DNA of 64,000 bases from Ailanthus altissimus (lineage: Eukaryota; Streptophyta; Magnoliopsida; Sapindales; Simaroubaceae). The stretch is taken from positions 11,314,501-11,378,500 of the forward strand of contig OX327705.1 of assembly GCA_946807835.1 (NCBI GenBank), written 5' to 3'. A model generated the notes under the pieces. The model made no database searches. It was not told the origin of the DNA and saw only the letters and a list, made by a program, of their open reading frames with translations. Position 1 is the stretch's first letter, and every line of letters begins with the position of its first letter. Position numbers and translations under genes: made by a program. Positions 45,601 to 57,222 of this stretch are shown here, piece after piece.

Positions 45601-46000
45601 ATAAAAAAATTAGAGAGCATACAATTGTAAAGAATGTGAGGAAGAGCATCTCGTCAAGCAGTAGAAACAAAAGTCGTGGAAGCAAACTTAGGAAGGAAGT
45701 GAGCAATTGTATTTCCTCTACGATGAACAAAAGAAACATTAACATTTCCCCAATCGATCAATAAAAAAGAAATAGCACTGAGCATATTACCCTCAATACC
45801 AGAAAAAGATTATAAATTGAGAGCGTTCACAATTTGTAAGCAATCTGTTTCCAGAAAATGTATAGCAAGATTGAGTTCTGCAATTAATTTCAATCCTGCA
45901 AACATTGCAACAAATTTAGCATCATCCAGATTGAAAGAGCCAACAAAAGACCGAGCCATAACCTTTATAACTACACCAGCAGAATCTTGAATCACCATAT
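45601..46000 (-). pseudogene. RNase H-like (RVT_3) domain relic, C-terminal part
   Basis: The minus strand reads VIQDSAGVVIKVMARSFVGS, then FAGLKLIAELNLAIHFLETD (45,850-45,920), then LLIDWGNVNVSFVHRRGNTI (about 45,720-45,780). This is the RNase H-like domain found at the C-terminus of plant L1 ORF2 proteins and in stand-alone plant proteins. It ends in stops near 45,660. The N-terminal part lies beyond a solo LTR at 47,461. Both LINE and host origin are possible; no reverse transcriptase lies upstream. Confidence 0.75.
45996..46000. other. Target-site duplication of solo LTR (CATAT)
   Basis: CATAT before the LTR and CATAC after it (47461-47465) differ by one transition. The RNase H coding sequence also rejoins across this point. 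Confidence 0.75.
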
Positions 46001-47460
46001 TGTTAGACATGTAATATCTTTATGGTGCCCTAAAAGCATGTATATGAACATTTAATTTGATTAATAAATTTTATTCATACATAATTGAGCATACATTAAA
46101 GAGTCCATATATATAAAATATGTAATCTATTTATTAGGCATATGATGCTATGCATAAGATATAAATCACAAGTTCTTTATAAATTAAATATTGTTCACAG
46201 TCATTAATAAAATTAACATTTCATTATGTAAGACTGTAGCTTTTCTACTTCTTATAGTGAATAATTTATCTTGATTATTGAAGTAGATACTTTGAATAGA
46301 AAAACCAGTGTATGATACATTTCACTGGACTAATGTGAATTTTGATCTAACTAACTAAATATCATTGATCTTAATTCACAAAGCTTTAATAAGCTTGATT
46401 AACCATAATCTTAAGTAAGTACTAAACTTACATTTATGTATTGTACTCTTTTGAGTTATCACAGAGTGAGACCCAATTGGACTCTCAAAATTTCGATGAC
46501 TTGGAGATGAAATTTTATGGATCGTCGAAATATATACATACAATATGAAATCTATATTAAATGATATCACCTAAGTTGTTTGTAGTATTTGATCATTTAA
46601 ATTTGTGATCACTGTTTATTCAATAAATTAGTTATTGAATAATAATATGTATTTGTAAAATTATATACAAATACAGACATATTAAAAATGTTATTAGAGC
46701 ATTCAATGACTTAAAGGTAAATAATTAATTAAAAATACATGACATTTTATAATGGCCTATCTTTAATTATGATATCATATAGAGAGTTAATTAAGTGAGT
46801 ATTATTAGTCAAAAGATTAATATTAATTTTAATTAATATAGTTTTAATTAAAATTAAAATTTATTTATTACATGGGCCGACTAGAGTGCAACCTTGGGCT
46901 TTTAAGGAATAATCCAGAGTTAACTTAGAAGATCTAATAGGTCATGAGATGACTAAAATTTGGGTCTCTAATTTAAAACTAGAAAGCTCATGGGTTTTTA
47001 ATCCCTTTACTAGCTCAAATTACCAATTTATTTTCTACCTAAAATGATGACTATGTAAAATACAATCATAAGTATTTTGACCCTTTTTATTTAAATAAAT
47101 CACCACTTAATTTTTATATATGAGTATGGTGGTTGAAAAGAGGAATATAATTATAATTGTTAGCCTCTTTTGATTTAAATAAGTTGTGATCTAATTTCTA
47201 CTTTTTCATAAAAGTTGAATGTTTAAAAGGAGGCATATAGTTGGAATCATTAAGGGAATTAAGTGCCCACACACTTTAAAGATAAAATTTTGAGAACAGT
47301 AGAGAAGACTAGAGCCAAAGAAATTCTCTCTACAACAAAAGAAGAAAATTTTGGAGCTAAAGGAATTTCTCTACGTCAAAATATTCTAAGGTAATTTTCT
47401 TTCTTCTACTATTTAATTTACATATAATATAATCAATATGATCATCTTGTGCTTTCAACA
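46001..47460 (+). mobile_element. Solo LTR inserted in the RNase H relic (copia-like)
   Basis: 1,460 bases from TGTTAGACATGTAATATC to TTGTGCTTTCAACA, with target duplication CATAT/CATAC. The opening with TATGGTGCCCTAAAAGCATG is typical of a widespread plant copia LTR group. No coding region lies inside. A run of AAGGTAATT near 47,388 stands where related LTRs have a splice-donor-like site. Confidence 0.8.
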
Positions 47461-47640
47461 CATACCAGCTCCATTCAACTGCAATTGAGTGTTAACAGCA
47501 GTGTCTGCATTCATTTTCCACTAGCTTGATGATGGTGCACACTAAACAACAATACGTGAGGAATGAATTAGTGTCGAAGCAAAGCTACCAAGCTATAACC
47601 GGTTCTGCATCTCTTCGACTTCAAACAGAAAAGAACTAGC
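47461..47640 (-). pseudogene. RNase H-like (RVT_3) domain relic, N-terminal part
   Basis: The minus strand gives WKMNADTAVNTQLQLNGAGM (about 47,464-47,524), the usual start of the domain including the first catalytic Asp. This joins the part at 45,601-46,000 once the solo LTR is removed. Upstream, towards 47,640, only scattered similarity can be read. Confidence 0.68.
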
Positions 47641-48163
47641 AATATAATTGTTTGAGAAATATTTAGAAATAGCTCATAAATTTTATAAATATACTTATTT
47701 AACACATTTGAATTTGATATTCTTTAGTAGCAAAAAAAATGTAAAAATCAGACACTTATACCCTTAAAAAAATCACTCTCTCTATCCTCTCTATACCAAA
47801 AGAATTCTCTCTTAATTCAAAATTCTCTTAACAAAAATTTAGTTAAATCGAAGATTTAAAAGTTGGCATTATATAGATTAAATCTTGCGTAACATATTTA
47901 CTACTTTAAACTCTGAAAAAGGCCGATTCTTAATAAGTTGTTTTAAGCAAATTTTTTAAAAAAAAGTATTTTTGTTATAAATGAGATAGAAATTGTGTTT
48001 TAAGTTTGAAATAGGTGAAATAGATGAATTAAACTTGAATATAGGTTAAAATAATAAAAACAAAAGTTCAAATCCAGCTAAAAATAGCTTATATGGGATT
48101 TTTTCCCAAACTCGGGCGACGGCTAGAGTGACAACAGACCCCTATCTCTGTTCAGTACATCTC
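47641..48163. other. Unassigned AT-rich DNA
   Basis: No coding or repeat signal is recognised. The sequence becomes GC-richer after 48,100, leading into the tandem repeat. Confidence 0.35.
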
Positions 48164-48341
48164 GTATCTCGGGTGGCTATGTCAGGATCGCATCTTGGCC
48201 TTGAGATGTGAATCGAGATGCGTCCGTGAGCGCATCTCAGTTCAACATCACAGTATCTCGAGTGGCTATCTTGAGGCTGCATCTCGGCCCTGAGATGTGA
48301 ACCGAGATGCACCCGTAAGTGCATTGAATGCAGCATCACGG
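48164..48341. repeat. Two 89-base tandem units with internal hairpin
   Basis: Units 48164-48252 and 48253-48341 both begin GTATCTCG and have GTGGCTAT and GAGATGTGAA at equal places. Each unit can fold into a stem: in unit 2 the arms GCATCTCGG and CCGAGATGC are perfect complements around a loop of about 14 bases, and unit 1 has a close variant. The block is rich in G+C and CpG, unlike its surroundings. Its origin is unknown. Confidence 0.82.
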
Positions 48342-48350
48342 ACATTATAT

Positions 48351-48891
48351 TTAAAAAGTAAATTAATTAAGTAATTAATTACATTACATTAATTAATTTT
48401 AATTGGATTAATTGATTAATAAATTGATTAATATTGTATGTTAGTTTTTTTTAAAGAATATTGTTTGTTAGTTAAATTAATATAATATGTGTGTTTGTTA
48501 TTTAGTAATAATATTTTTTTGTTAGCATTATTTAAAAAGTAAATTAATTAGTTTTAAAATGAATAACTAATGATATTATATACTTTTAATTTGATTAAAT
48601 AATTAATAAGTTGATTAATATTGAATGCCAATTTGTTTGAAAGAATATTGTTTTTTAATTAATTTAATATAATATATATGTTTGTTATTTAGTAATAATA
48701 ATTTTTTTGTTAGATTTATTTAGAAAGTAAATTTATTAAGAAGTTATATTAAATAATTTTAATTTGACTAATTAATTATAAGTTGATTAATATTGTATGT
48801 TAGTATTTTTCTAAAGAATATTGTATGTTAGTTAGTTAATTTAATATAATATGTATGTTTGTTATTTATTAATAATAATTATTTTAATTTG
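48351..48891. repeat. Three AT-rich tandem units of about 180-188 bases
   Basis: Units start at 48351, 48532 and 48720, each with TTAAAAAGTAAAT or a variant, then GTTGATTAATATTG, AAAGAATATTG, AATTTAATATAATAT and TGTTTGTTATTTAGTAATAATA in the same order. The copies differ by substitutions and small indels. No coding content. Confidence 0.82.
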
Positions 48892-50340
48892 ACCATATCT
48901 AATAAAGTCCGATTTCTTTATTTCAAAACATATTTATGTTAAGGAGTATTTGGAGAACTATATTGAGCTAAAATCTCATTCTTCTTTAAATAATTTATGA
49001 ATTTACTGCTTATGTATAAATAGCCTTGATCTAATTTAAGGTGTTCAACATACATATAGGTTTATTTCATTTACTTCGAGTTGAAATTCTTTGAACACTT
49101 CAAAAATTATCGACCTATATTTTTCTAGAAACACATGTCTGTGTTGTGACAAATCACAATAAAGACATCGAAGTATTAAAATTTACCAGTGGCAGTATGA
49201 TTCATTAGACATATACATCAACATGTATTAGTTCTAATCAATCAATGGCCCGGTGTCCAACACCAACAAAATAATTTAGTCAACTTCCCTTAAATTCAAG
49301 ATTCATAAACTGGACAAGGTTTTATGGTCAGATCAAGTATTTGACCATCCTTAACCAGACGGGATAGTCACCTCATGGCTACTTGATTTAATAACTTATG
49401 TCGTAATTCGTCATTATTCAAAGTTTTTGAACTACCATATGTTCTGTTCACCTAGACATTTTTATGCATATGTTGTTGTATGTCATATATAATGGCTATT
49501 TAATTGACTGACATTCAGTTAGTAAAATATTATTGTTATCATATAACATGAAGAACTATTCTTAATGTATGTATGATAACCCACTCTATCTAACATAGAG
49601 AGCGATACATTTCACCTAATTATTCTTGGCACAAAATAACAACAATACAACATAAAACTTTTTACTAAAATAGAGAAATGACTTAAAAGTCCTAACAGTT
49701 ACCATGTCTAGGTAATCTTCATTTCCTACGTGCAGCTATATTTTTCATTTCATTATTTTCTAGTATTACTTAAATTATGCAACATCTTGTAGCTGTGAAA
49801 AGGGCAAGCGATATCTCATATCCTTACACTTGTTCACATCACTTACATATGCAATGTCAATTATCGGTAAACAGATATCTAAATGGTTTATCTTTTCTAA
49901 ATTAAGTTTATTTAAATAGTAACTCTTACTATCTTAAACCTTATTTAATAATGGAAACACTTTCCATTGTGAATTACTCTCTATATTTGCTTTAGATATA
50001 CAAAATAAATTTCAAATAAAGCATTACATTACTTGTACATCTCATGTACATATGCTCCTACTAAAGATTATAAAATAGTCAGGATATATAATTTGATTTT
50101 CAAATTATTCTTAATTCTTTTATGAAAATCTATCATCTTTTCTCAAAAGACATTATCAAAAATACCTCTTATATTATCTATTGATTTATTATATATCTAA
50201 GTACTTTTTATTAAACTAGAACAATTCTTAGATTTATAAGTAAGTCTTAATGTTCATCGGTACCCTATCGATTATGTGCTTAATCAAGTATACAAATAGG
50301 TTGCTCATAGTCATCTTTTCTCTATAAGATATTTATTTTA
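48892..50340 (-). pseudogene. Strongly decayed Ty1/copia interior
   Basis: Near 50,290-50,320 the minus strand reads MTMSNLFVYLIKH, matching the start of the copia gag at 38,675. Near 49,190-49,240 LELIHVDVYV matches the start of the copia integrase core (LIHTDV type). Between and beyond, stops are so frequent that only position and short blocks support the call. Large parts must be deleted, since gag and integrase lie only about 1 kb apart. Confidence 0.5.
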
Positions 50341-51267
50341 TCACTATAAGATAAAATTGGAGATGTATAGCGGAACATTTTTAATCATTAATAAATAACG
50401 CTGTAGATCATAAATATAATTTTTATACATTTTTTAATCTAAAAACGCCCTCCCACTGCTTTACATAAGTTTTTAAATCTCTCAAAAAGAAAAACGACAG
50501 TTTAATTTTTTAAATTGTACAGTGGAAAGTGGACCCTATTGACATTTCACTCTAGCCGCACACTGTAGCAATCTAGGCCTTTGTAAACCCAAAAGGTAGA
50601 CAAATCTTGTCAATTGTATCTCATACAACTCTTACTACTAATCCTAAATACACATTATCCGCACACTTTAGTGATCTAGGATGCCAGTATTTCATATCAA
50701 CTTGTCAATCATTAAATATATGCTATGAATACTACCCGCACACTGTAGCGATCTAGGATAGTACTTTCATATATATTTGCCTCATCTCATGTTTAACTGG
50801 CATAGCCAAAATCACCCTAACCAATCCCTCACACTGTAGCAATCTTAGGAGTGACCGAAATGACCTGTTTAGTACCGTATTGACAAGACAGATCATTGTA
50901 TAATATTATACTATTCAATCTGATTAAGAGAGATTTAAATTTAAATTATTATTTTATGAATTAATATTCATTTTAAATTAATAATAATAATAATAATAAA
51001 TTTTTGCATCTCATACGAATCTAATTCATAATTAGAATATTTATTTACATAAGCACAATTAACCCCCACTAATAAGGCTCCCATTGTGTTTACCAACACA
51101 GAAAAACAGATCACGGTTTATAATATAACCTAATAACTCTTATCATTGTATCTCATAAACCCCATAAAATTTAAAAAATATTTTAAACAATTTAAAATAT
51201 AATTAGAGTGAGTGCTGTTAGTACCGCGGTACTGGGTTCACTGTATGGCAGCACCAGGGGGGTGCAT
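50341..51267 (-). repeat. Copia 5' leader, second copy, with four spaced repeats
   Basis: This aligns with the leader at 38,676-39,600. Four copies of a motif of about 20 bases built on GCACACTGTAGCGATCTAGG stand at 50558-50577, 50661-50680, 50738-50757 and 50829-50849, spaced 77-103 bases. A short (ATA)n stretch lies at about 50,980-51,000. No protein is encoded. It lies between a decayed gag start and an LTR end, the place of a retroelement 5' leader. Confidence 0.65.
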
Positions 51268-51632
51268 ACACTTGTGACATACGAGTGTTACGTAATTTCA
51301 AAAATTACTACACGCAGTGGAAGCATGTGAACAAATACACCCAATTGAACAAATTTAACCACATAAATCATATATATGCTCAAGTATAATTATTATACAA
51401 CAACTTATACATGATGAACAATTGTGTACATAAATTTTAAATGCAAAGAACACTTACCAAATGAAGGTAACTTTATAAAATCTTCAAGTCCTCCAACAAT
51501 CCAATTGAAGAGCTCACCTTGAACTAAATTGTTGAACAATTCTAGTCCATAATGGTTTGGTAGGATTATGGAGCATTTGATACAAGCACTAGTTGGGCAT
51601 TAGATACCGCATATCCTTCTTAGATCTGCAAT
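51268..51632 (-). mobile_element. Copia LTR fragment, 3' end
   Basis: The plus strand from TGTGACATACGAGTG through AATTTCAAAAATTACTACACGCAGTGGAAGC to an ACTTACC site at 51452-51458 resembles the same part of the LTR at 54385 (GAGTG ... AATTTCAAAA ... GCAGCGGAAAC ... ACTTACC). It would be the end of the 5' LTR of the copia relic that continues leftwards on the minus strand. It is truncated on the right, where the plus-strand copia gene starts. Confidence 0.5.
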
Positions 51633-54345
51633 ATGTTACAGGGACTGAAGAAAGCTAGACAGCTGCAGCATGGAGAAGTACAATTTCGTGTTGGAAATAG
51701 AGATTTCCTTGAGGTTGAAGATGTTGGGACTTTTGAATTACTTCTTCCTTTGGGTTGTAGTATTTTGTGTATAATTGTTATTTTGTGTCAAACATTATTA
51801 AGCGGATCATATCCCTTTCTGTACTGAATAGTGAGGGTTATCATATACTTATAAAGAATTGTTCATTAAGTTTGTATGATAAAAATAATGTTTTTCTAGC
51901 TAATTGTCAATTGATGAATGACCATTACATTTTAGATACAACTGAAAATATTTTTAATGTATAGGTAAATAATAAAAGAAAATGTTCAAAAACTTTAAAT
52001 AATACAGAATTGTGGCACATATGATTAAGTCATATAAGCATGAGATGCCTAACCTGTTTAGTTAAGGATGGTCAGATACCTGATCTTTCCATAGAATCTT
52101 ATCCAGTTTATAAATCTTGTATTCAAGGGAAAATGACTAAATCCCCATTTACTGGTGTAGGACATCATGCCAATGATTTGTTGAAACTAATACATAGTGA
52201 TGTATATGGTCCGATGAATCACACTACCAAAGGTGGGTTTCGATACTTCATAACCTTTATTGATGATTCATCACAATACAAATATGTGTTTTTATTGAAA
52301 CACAAGTCGAAAACTTTTGAAATGTTTAAAGAGTTTCGACTTGAATTAGAGAAATGAACCGAAAAATTTATTAAATAGATACGATCAGATAGAGGCAGTA
52401 ATACATAAGTGGTGAATTTATTGATTATTTGAAGAAGAATGGGATTCTCACTCAATATAGTTCTCCAGGTACTCCTCAATACAATGGTATTTCAGAGATG
52501 AGGAATCAGACTTTATTAGATATGGTCCGATCAATGATGAACTTTATCAATGTTCCTGAATATATTTAGGGTTATGCTATATAGACTGTTGCTTATTTAT
52601 TGAATAGAATTCCATCAAAAGCTATTCCTACCACTTCGTATTAGATATGGTCTGAGATGAAACCAAGTCTTAAGTATGTTAAGATTTGAAGCTGTTCTGT
52701 TTACGTAAAAGTTATGCAACGAAACAAAGTTACACCCAAAGGGTATAAGTACTAGTTCATTAGATATCCCAAGCACTCTCTGCTACTTTTCTAAAAACAC
52801 ACTTTCAGATAGATCGTGGAGATTGTAGAAAGGCTATTCTTGATGAAATTAACTCAATGACCGGAGATGGAATCTCTAGTTAAATCGAGTAAAACACCTT
52901 TGACACACCCTCCTCATAAGTCAAAAAGGATCTCGAAGCCACCTATAAGATATGAAATGATGTTTGAATGTGGCCTTGATATTTTATTAGTTTAAGAAAA
53001 TGATCATTTAACTTACAAAGAGGCAATGTTAGACATCGATTCAGGTAAATGGATAGATGCCATAAAATCCGAAATTTATTCTATAAATGACAACCAAGTT
53101 TAGGACTTGATTCAGCTTCCTAAAGGAATTGTTCCTATTAGTTGTAAATAGATTTACAAGTAGAAACATGGTTCAATGGGAACGTAGAGACCTTCAAAGT
53201 TTTACTGATAGCAAAAAGTTATACTCATAAATCTGGAATAGATTATGAGGAAACTTTTTCACCAGTAGCCATGCTAAAATCAATTCAAATATTATTAGCT
53301 ATTACTGCATATTATGATTATGAAATCTGGCAAATGAATGTAACGATAACTTTTCTGAATGGATATCTCGAGGAAAATATATACATGGAATAGTTTGAAG
53401 GTTTTACATCTGAGAATTCTAATCTTGTGTGAAAATTAAAAAGGTCTATTTATAGGCTTAAACAAGCCTTCCGAAGGTGAAATCTTCATTTTGATGAAGT
53501 AATCAGAGAGTTTGGTTTTATCAAAAATGAAGAGGAAGCATGTGTGTATAAAAAGGCCAGTGAGAGCATAATTGTTTTTTTGGTCTTCTATGTAGATGAC
53601 ATACTCATTATTGAAACAATATTGGTATATTATAACCAATCAAAAGTTATTTGAGTAAGAACTTCTCCATGAAGGATTTAGGAGAGGCTTCTTATATAGT
53701 AGGTATAAAGCTTTATAAAGATAGAGCCAGAAAGCTAATCAGACTCTCCAATCCTCGTACATAAACAATATTTTAGAAAGGTATAACGTTAGTAACTTTA
53801 AGACAGTTAATGTACCTTTTAGACATGAAATTCATTTCTTTAAGAAAATGTGTCCTTAAAAAGAAGATGAAAGAGTTAAAATGTTTAGCATACCTTATGT
53901 ATCAGTTGTAAAAAGCATAATGTACTCCATGTTATATACAAGACTTGACATCAGTATGGCTGTAAATGTTACAAGTCGATATTAGTCTGATCCAGGAAAG
54001 GACCATTGGATGGCCATGAAACATATTTTGAAATACCTTAAAAGTACAAAGGATATGCTCTTAATTTATTGAGTTGGGAGTTATCCCAAGTATAGTGGAT
54101 TATATCCCATTATACTGTTATAATAATAGAGTAGTTGCCCAAGCCAAGGAACCCAGGGCACACAAAAAATTTAGGCATGTAGAACGAAAGTACCATATAA
54201 TAAGAGAGATTTTGGCCAGAGAGGATGTAATAGTATAAAGAGTAGATTCTAGTGAAAATATAGTGGACTTTACTTACTAAGGCTTTAACTCTTAAAGTGT
54301 TCTTAAAAATATTTGGAGTCAATGGGTATCAGATATCATTCTAAA
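51633..54345 (+). pseudogene. Ty1/copia pol: integrase, reverse transcriptase, RNase H, broken
   Basis: Plus-strand blocks appear in copia order: protease-integrase linker with GLKKARQLQHGEVQFRVGN (51,640-51,700), LWHI-LSHIS zinc-binding region near 52,010, then DLLKLIHSDVYGPMNHTTKG and GFRYFITFIDDSSQYKYVFL (52,160-52,300), IRSDRGSNT near 52,380, reverse-transcriptase remains near 53,240-53,660 (SPVAMLKSIQ, KDLGEASYIVGIKLYKD) and RNase H end REILAREDVIV near 54,205-54,235. There are several stops and frameshifts per kilobase. The coding end runs to the point where an LTR of the other orientation starts, so its own 3' LTR is lost. Confidence 0.82.
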
Positions 54346-54384
54346 TGGCACTAGAGCAAGTGAGAGTTTCATTTTGTAGGGGTA

Positions 54385-56333
54385 TGTGATGATGAGTGTA
54401 AATACAATTTCAAAAAAAAAAAAATTAATATGCAGCGGAAACATATATACATATTACACTCATTTAATACACTTAAACATATGTATCACACATATATATA
54501 TATATATATATATATGTATAACAGTTATACTATATTAACAAATTAAAAGTACTTACCAAGATGATTTACAATTTGTTGAGATCCAAGTGCTCACAAGAAA
54601 TGTTACTCATGAACAATTATAGGCCAAAATCAAGGTGGGTATTTAGCTTTAGAATGGTAGCTTTATAATTATGTAGGATTTGAACTTGGTGTTTAAGTTT
54701 TTCAAGGCTTATCACTTAAGCAAATTTTCTTTTAAACTCTTTGTATTTTTCTCTCAAGTCACCAAGACACAAAAGAGAGAAGAATTGATAAAATGAAGAA
54801 CTCCCTCCACTTCCTTGCACCCTCTCGGTTCATGTATCTCATTAACCCATTTTTTATGTCACTTTTCAAATACCCAAAAATCATAATCTCACCATACAAA
54901 TTTGGAAAATGTGTTATATTTATTATTATAATAAGGTTTAGGTAAGAAATTAATGAAAAAAATATTTTTCTTTATCTCCTACTAAACCAAATGGTCGACA
55001 CATTGTTTTGTTTTCTTTGACATAATGCATATCACATGCATTATTTTATTTATTGCATGACTTTTATGTATTTTGTTTTTTAACAATGAAAATGGGAGAT
55101 AAAAGTACATAAAACATGAGAAGTGTCCAAATGATTATCAAATAAGCAATTAAACATTTATTTTATTTATAATTTAATAATATAAAATAATAAAGGAGAA
55201 TCATGAAACACTAATTTGGTTTTCTATTATAATTTGACATGTGTCAAATTCTAATATTTAGAATTTGACACGTGTACTTCCCGAGAGGTGTTAACACCGA
55301 ATCCTATTTATTCAAAATTTATTTTTTTGGATCGAATTTTTCGACCTTATGTACTACCCTCGTGCTCAATGAGTACACTTTATATTATGAGATTCATTAA
55401 GTTCATACCCATTTTGTCTTATGGAATATTTTATAAGTTTGTAAACACTATCCCACACACATGTTATAGATATAACAAAACAACGTGTAGAATCATACAA
55501 GTTGAGGTTAACAATATTCGTATAATTTTTTTGTCATTTATATCGTAGAAGAGCAAAGACATAGATATACTATTAAGTCTCTATCCGCTCAACCTTAAAC
55601 TTATCATAAACTCCTTTACGATAATGTTGTACCTTATGAAAATATTTTTCGGATAAATGGTTTTAGCCAAAAAACTTTCTAAAATACAATTTTAAAACAT
55701 CAGGATATACTCCGGACTCTATGAGCATCAGACCATATCCAACGACACCCAGAGGTCAGACCATAAAATATTTCTAACATATGTGGAATCTAAATATAGT
55801 GGATCACTCACAATACCACCATGGTGCTCAGGTCAAAGGACTATATATACTACTCAACTCAAAAAAACTATCCATTAATGGCTTTATGGAATGTCTATTA
55901 GATATCTTTATGAGTTCATTTAATGTCAAGTCCTTACTTAACACCTGCATACCTATATAAGTTACCACTAAGCTCATGATTTATTAAGATTAACCGTCTG
56001 ATCATTCTAGATATATATATACACCAGCCTTTTCGATTTTAACAACTGACCAATATTGTTAAACCCACGGGAAGGAACCAATTTGGAGAATGTACTACAT
56101 AATGACATTTCTTAATACTATTTATAACTTCTTGCAACTATGTCGCTACTATAAATATTATCGGGTCTTTGCCCTAATTCATACTAGGTTCTAACTCTTA
56201 GTATTAATGTAAACTGTATGAAAAGAACAAGATTAATACCATAATAAAATAACAATTTATAGAAATGAATATTGTATAAATATAAATAAGATTTATACAA
56301 AATTAGAATGGTACTTAAGCACTAACTCCAACA
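54385..56333 (-). mobile_element. Ty1/copia LTR, minus orientation
   Basis: Read on the minus strand it opens TGTTGGAGTTAGTGCTTAAG (from 56333) and runs to ACTCATCATCACA (54385). It aligns with the plus-oriented LTR at 35,755. A GGTAAGT splice-donor-like site stands at 54551-54557 and an (AT)n run at 54491-54515. No target duplication was confirmed. A 614-base piece of it is repeated in inverse orientation at 59673-60286. An 86-codon frame on the plus strand (55288-55548) also occurs in the second copy, but lies within LTR sequence. Confidence 0.72.
54999..55612 (+). repeat. Inverted repeat arm 1 (614 bases)
   Basis: This segment of the copia LTR is the reverse complement of 59673-60286, with the same length and no difference in any part I compared. 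Every other repeat pair in the window is clearly diverged. Confidence 0.9.
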
Positions 56334-57222
56334 GATAGTTAGGTGATGTGGCATCTAGGTGCTCCTTTAGTCACCCTCGTAAGTGACATGACGAGACCTG
56401 AGCTATACTAACATATATACTGCCAACAGGCCCATGCTAACTTGGCGAGCACCTGAGTTTGCGTGACGTGTCCTCTGACACCATAACTGAATAAAGACAC
56501 ATGGCATGGCTTGGATCCCACTTCATGAGCTCCATGGGCAAAGTTATGGAGGCTTAATGTCTTGGTTCAAGCTCAGTCCCACTGAGGTATCTCCCTCTCG
56601 ACCAGGTACTCGAAAGTTTAGGCTTGAGTGTTGGACTGGGCTCCCTAGTGTTGGACTAAGTGTCATTACTTTCTATCCCCAACAGTAGTGATTTCAATAT
56701 TCAAAACCAATGGTATACTTAATATTTATTATTTGTGCTTGTAGTTGGTTATAATGTAAAAAAGACATCTGAACCTTAACGTTAGGAAATAAATATGCAA
56801 ATCTCAATAATTTAATAAACCTCATTAACAACTTTATTAGATAACAATTTCCCTCTATTTTGATGAGAAAGAAAGAACATCTGCCCTTAAAGTTTTAGGA
56901 AAATGGACATGTAAACCCTTTTTTTTCCTGTTAAAATAGACAGAAACCATTACTTAACCAAGGTGTCATTAGAAAATTTTAAACTATTAAAGTCTGCTTA
57001 TCTCTTTTCTAAAATATTAAAGGTCCAAATATCTTTTTCCTTAAAATAATTTATCTCTTTGCACCATAAATTCTATCCTTTCAAATCCAATCCAGCTTCA
57101 TTGTGATCTCAATTATGATGTAGCACAAACTAGTTTTGATTTTGTTAAGAAGACTATTGAATTTTTAACTTAATGGCATTGCTTGGTGTTTAGGATTATT
57201 TAGAAGATCATGATGTAACAGA
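56334..57222. other. Unassigned DNA before element Z
   Basis: 56,334-56,690 is richer in G+C and contains AGTGTTGGACT twice (56627-56637 and 56647-56657). The remainder is AT-rich. The first part may be a fragment of another LTR (minus-strand TGTTGGGGATAGAAAG at its right edge). The gag of element Z should lie here but cannot be recognised. Confidence 0.35.

Noticed and set aside
55288..55548. 86-codon frame also present at 59737-59997 on the other strand
   Set aside because: The duplication of the frame is explained by the 614-base inverted repeat. The frame lies inside copia LTR sequence and has no recognisable domain, so it is not evidence for a gene.
54380..56338. Search for a target-site duplication around the minus-oriented copia LTR
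   Set aside because: Candidate pairs near both ends share at most three of five bases. The ends are set by alignment with related LTRs only.
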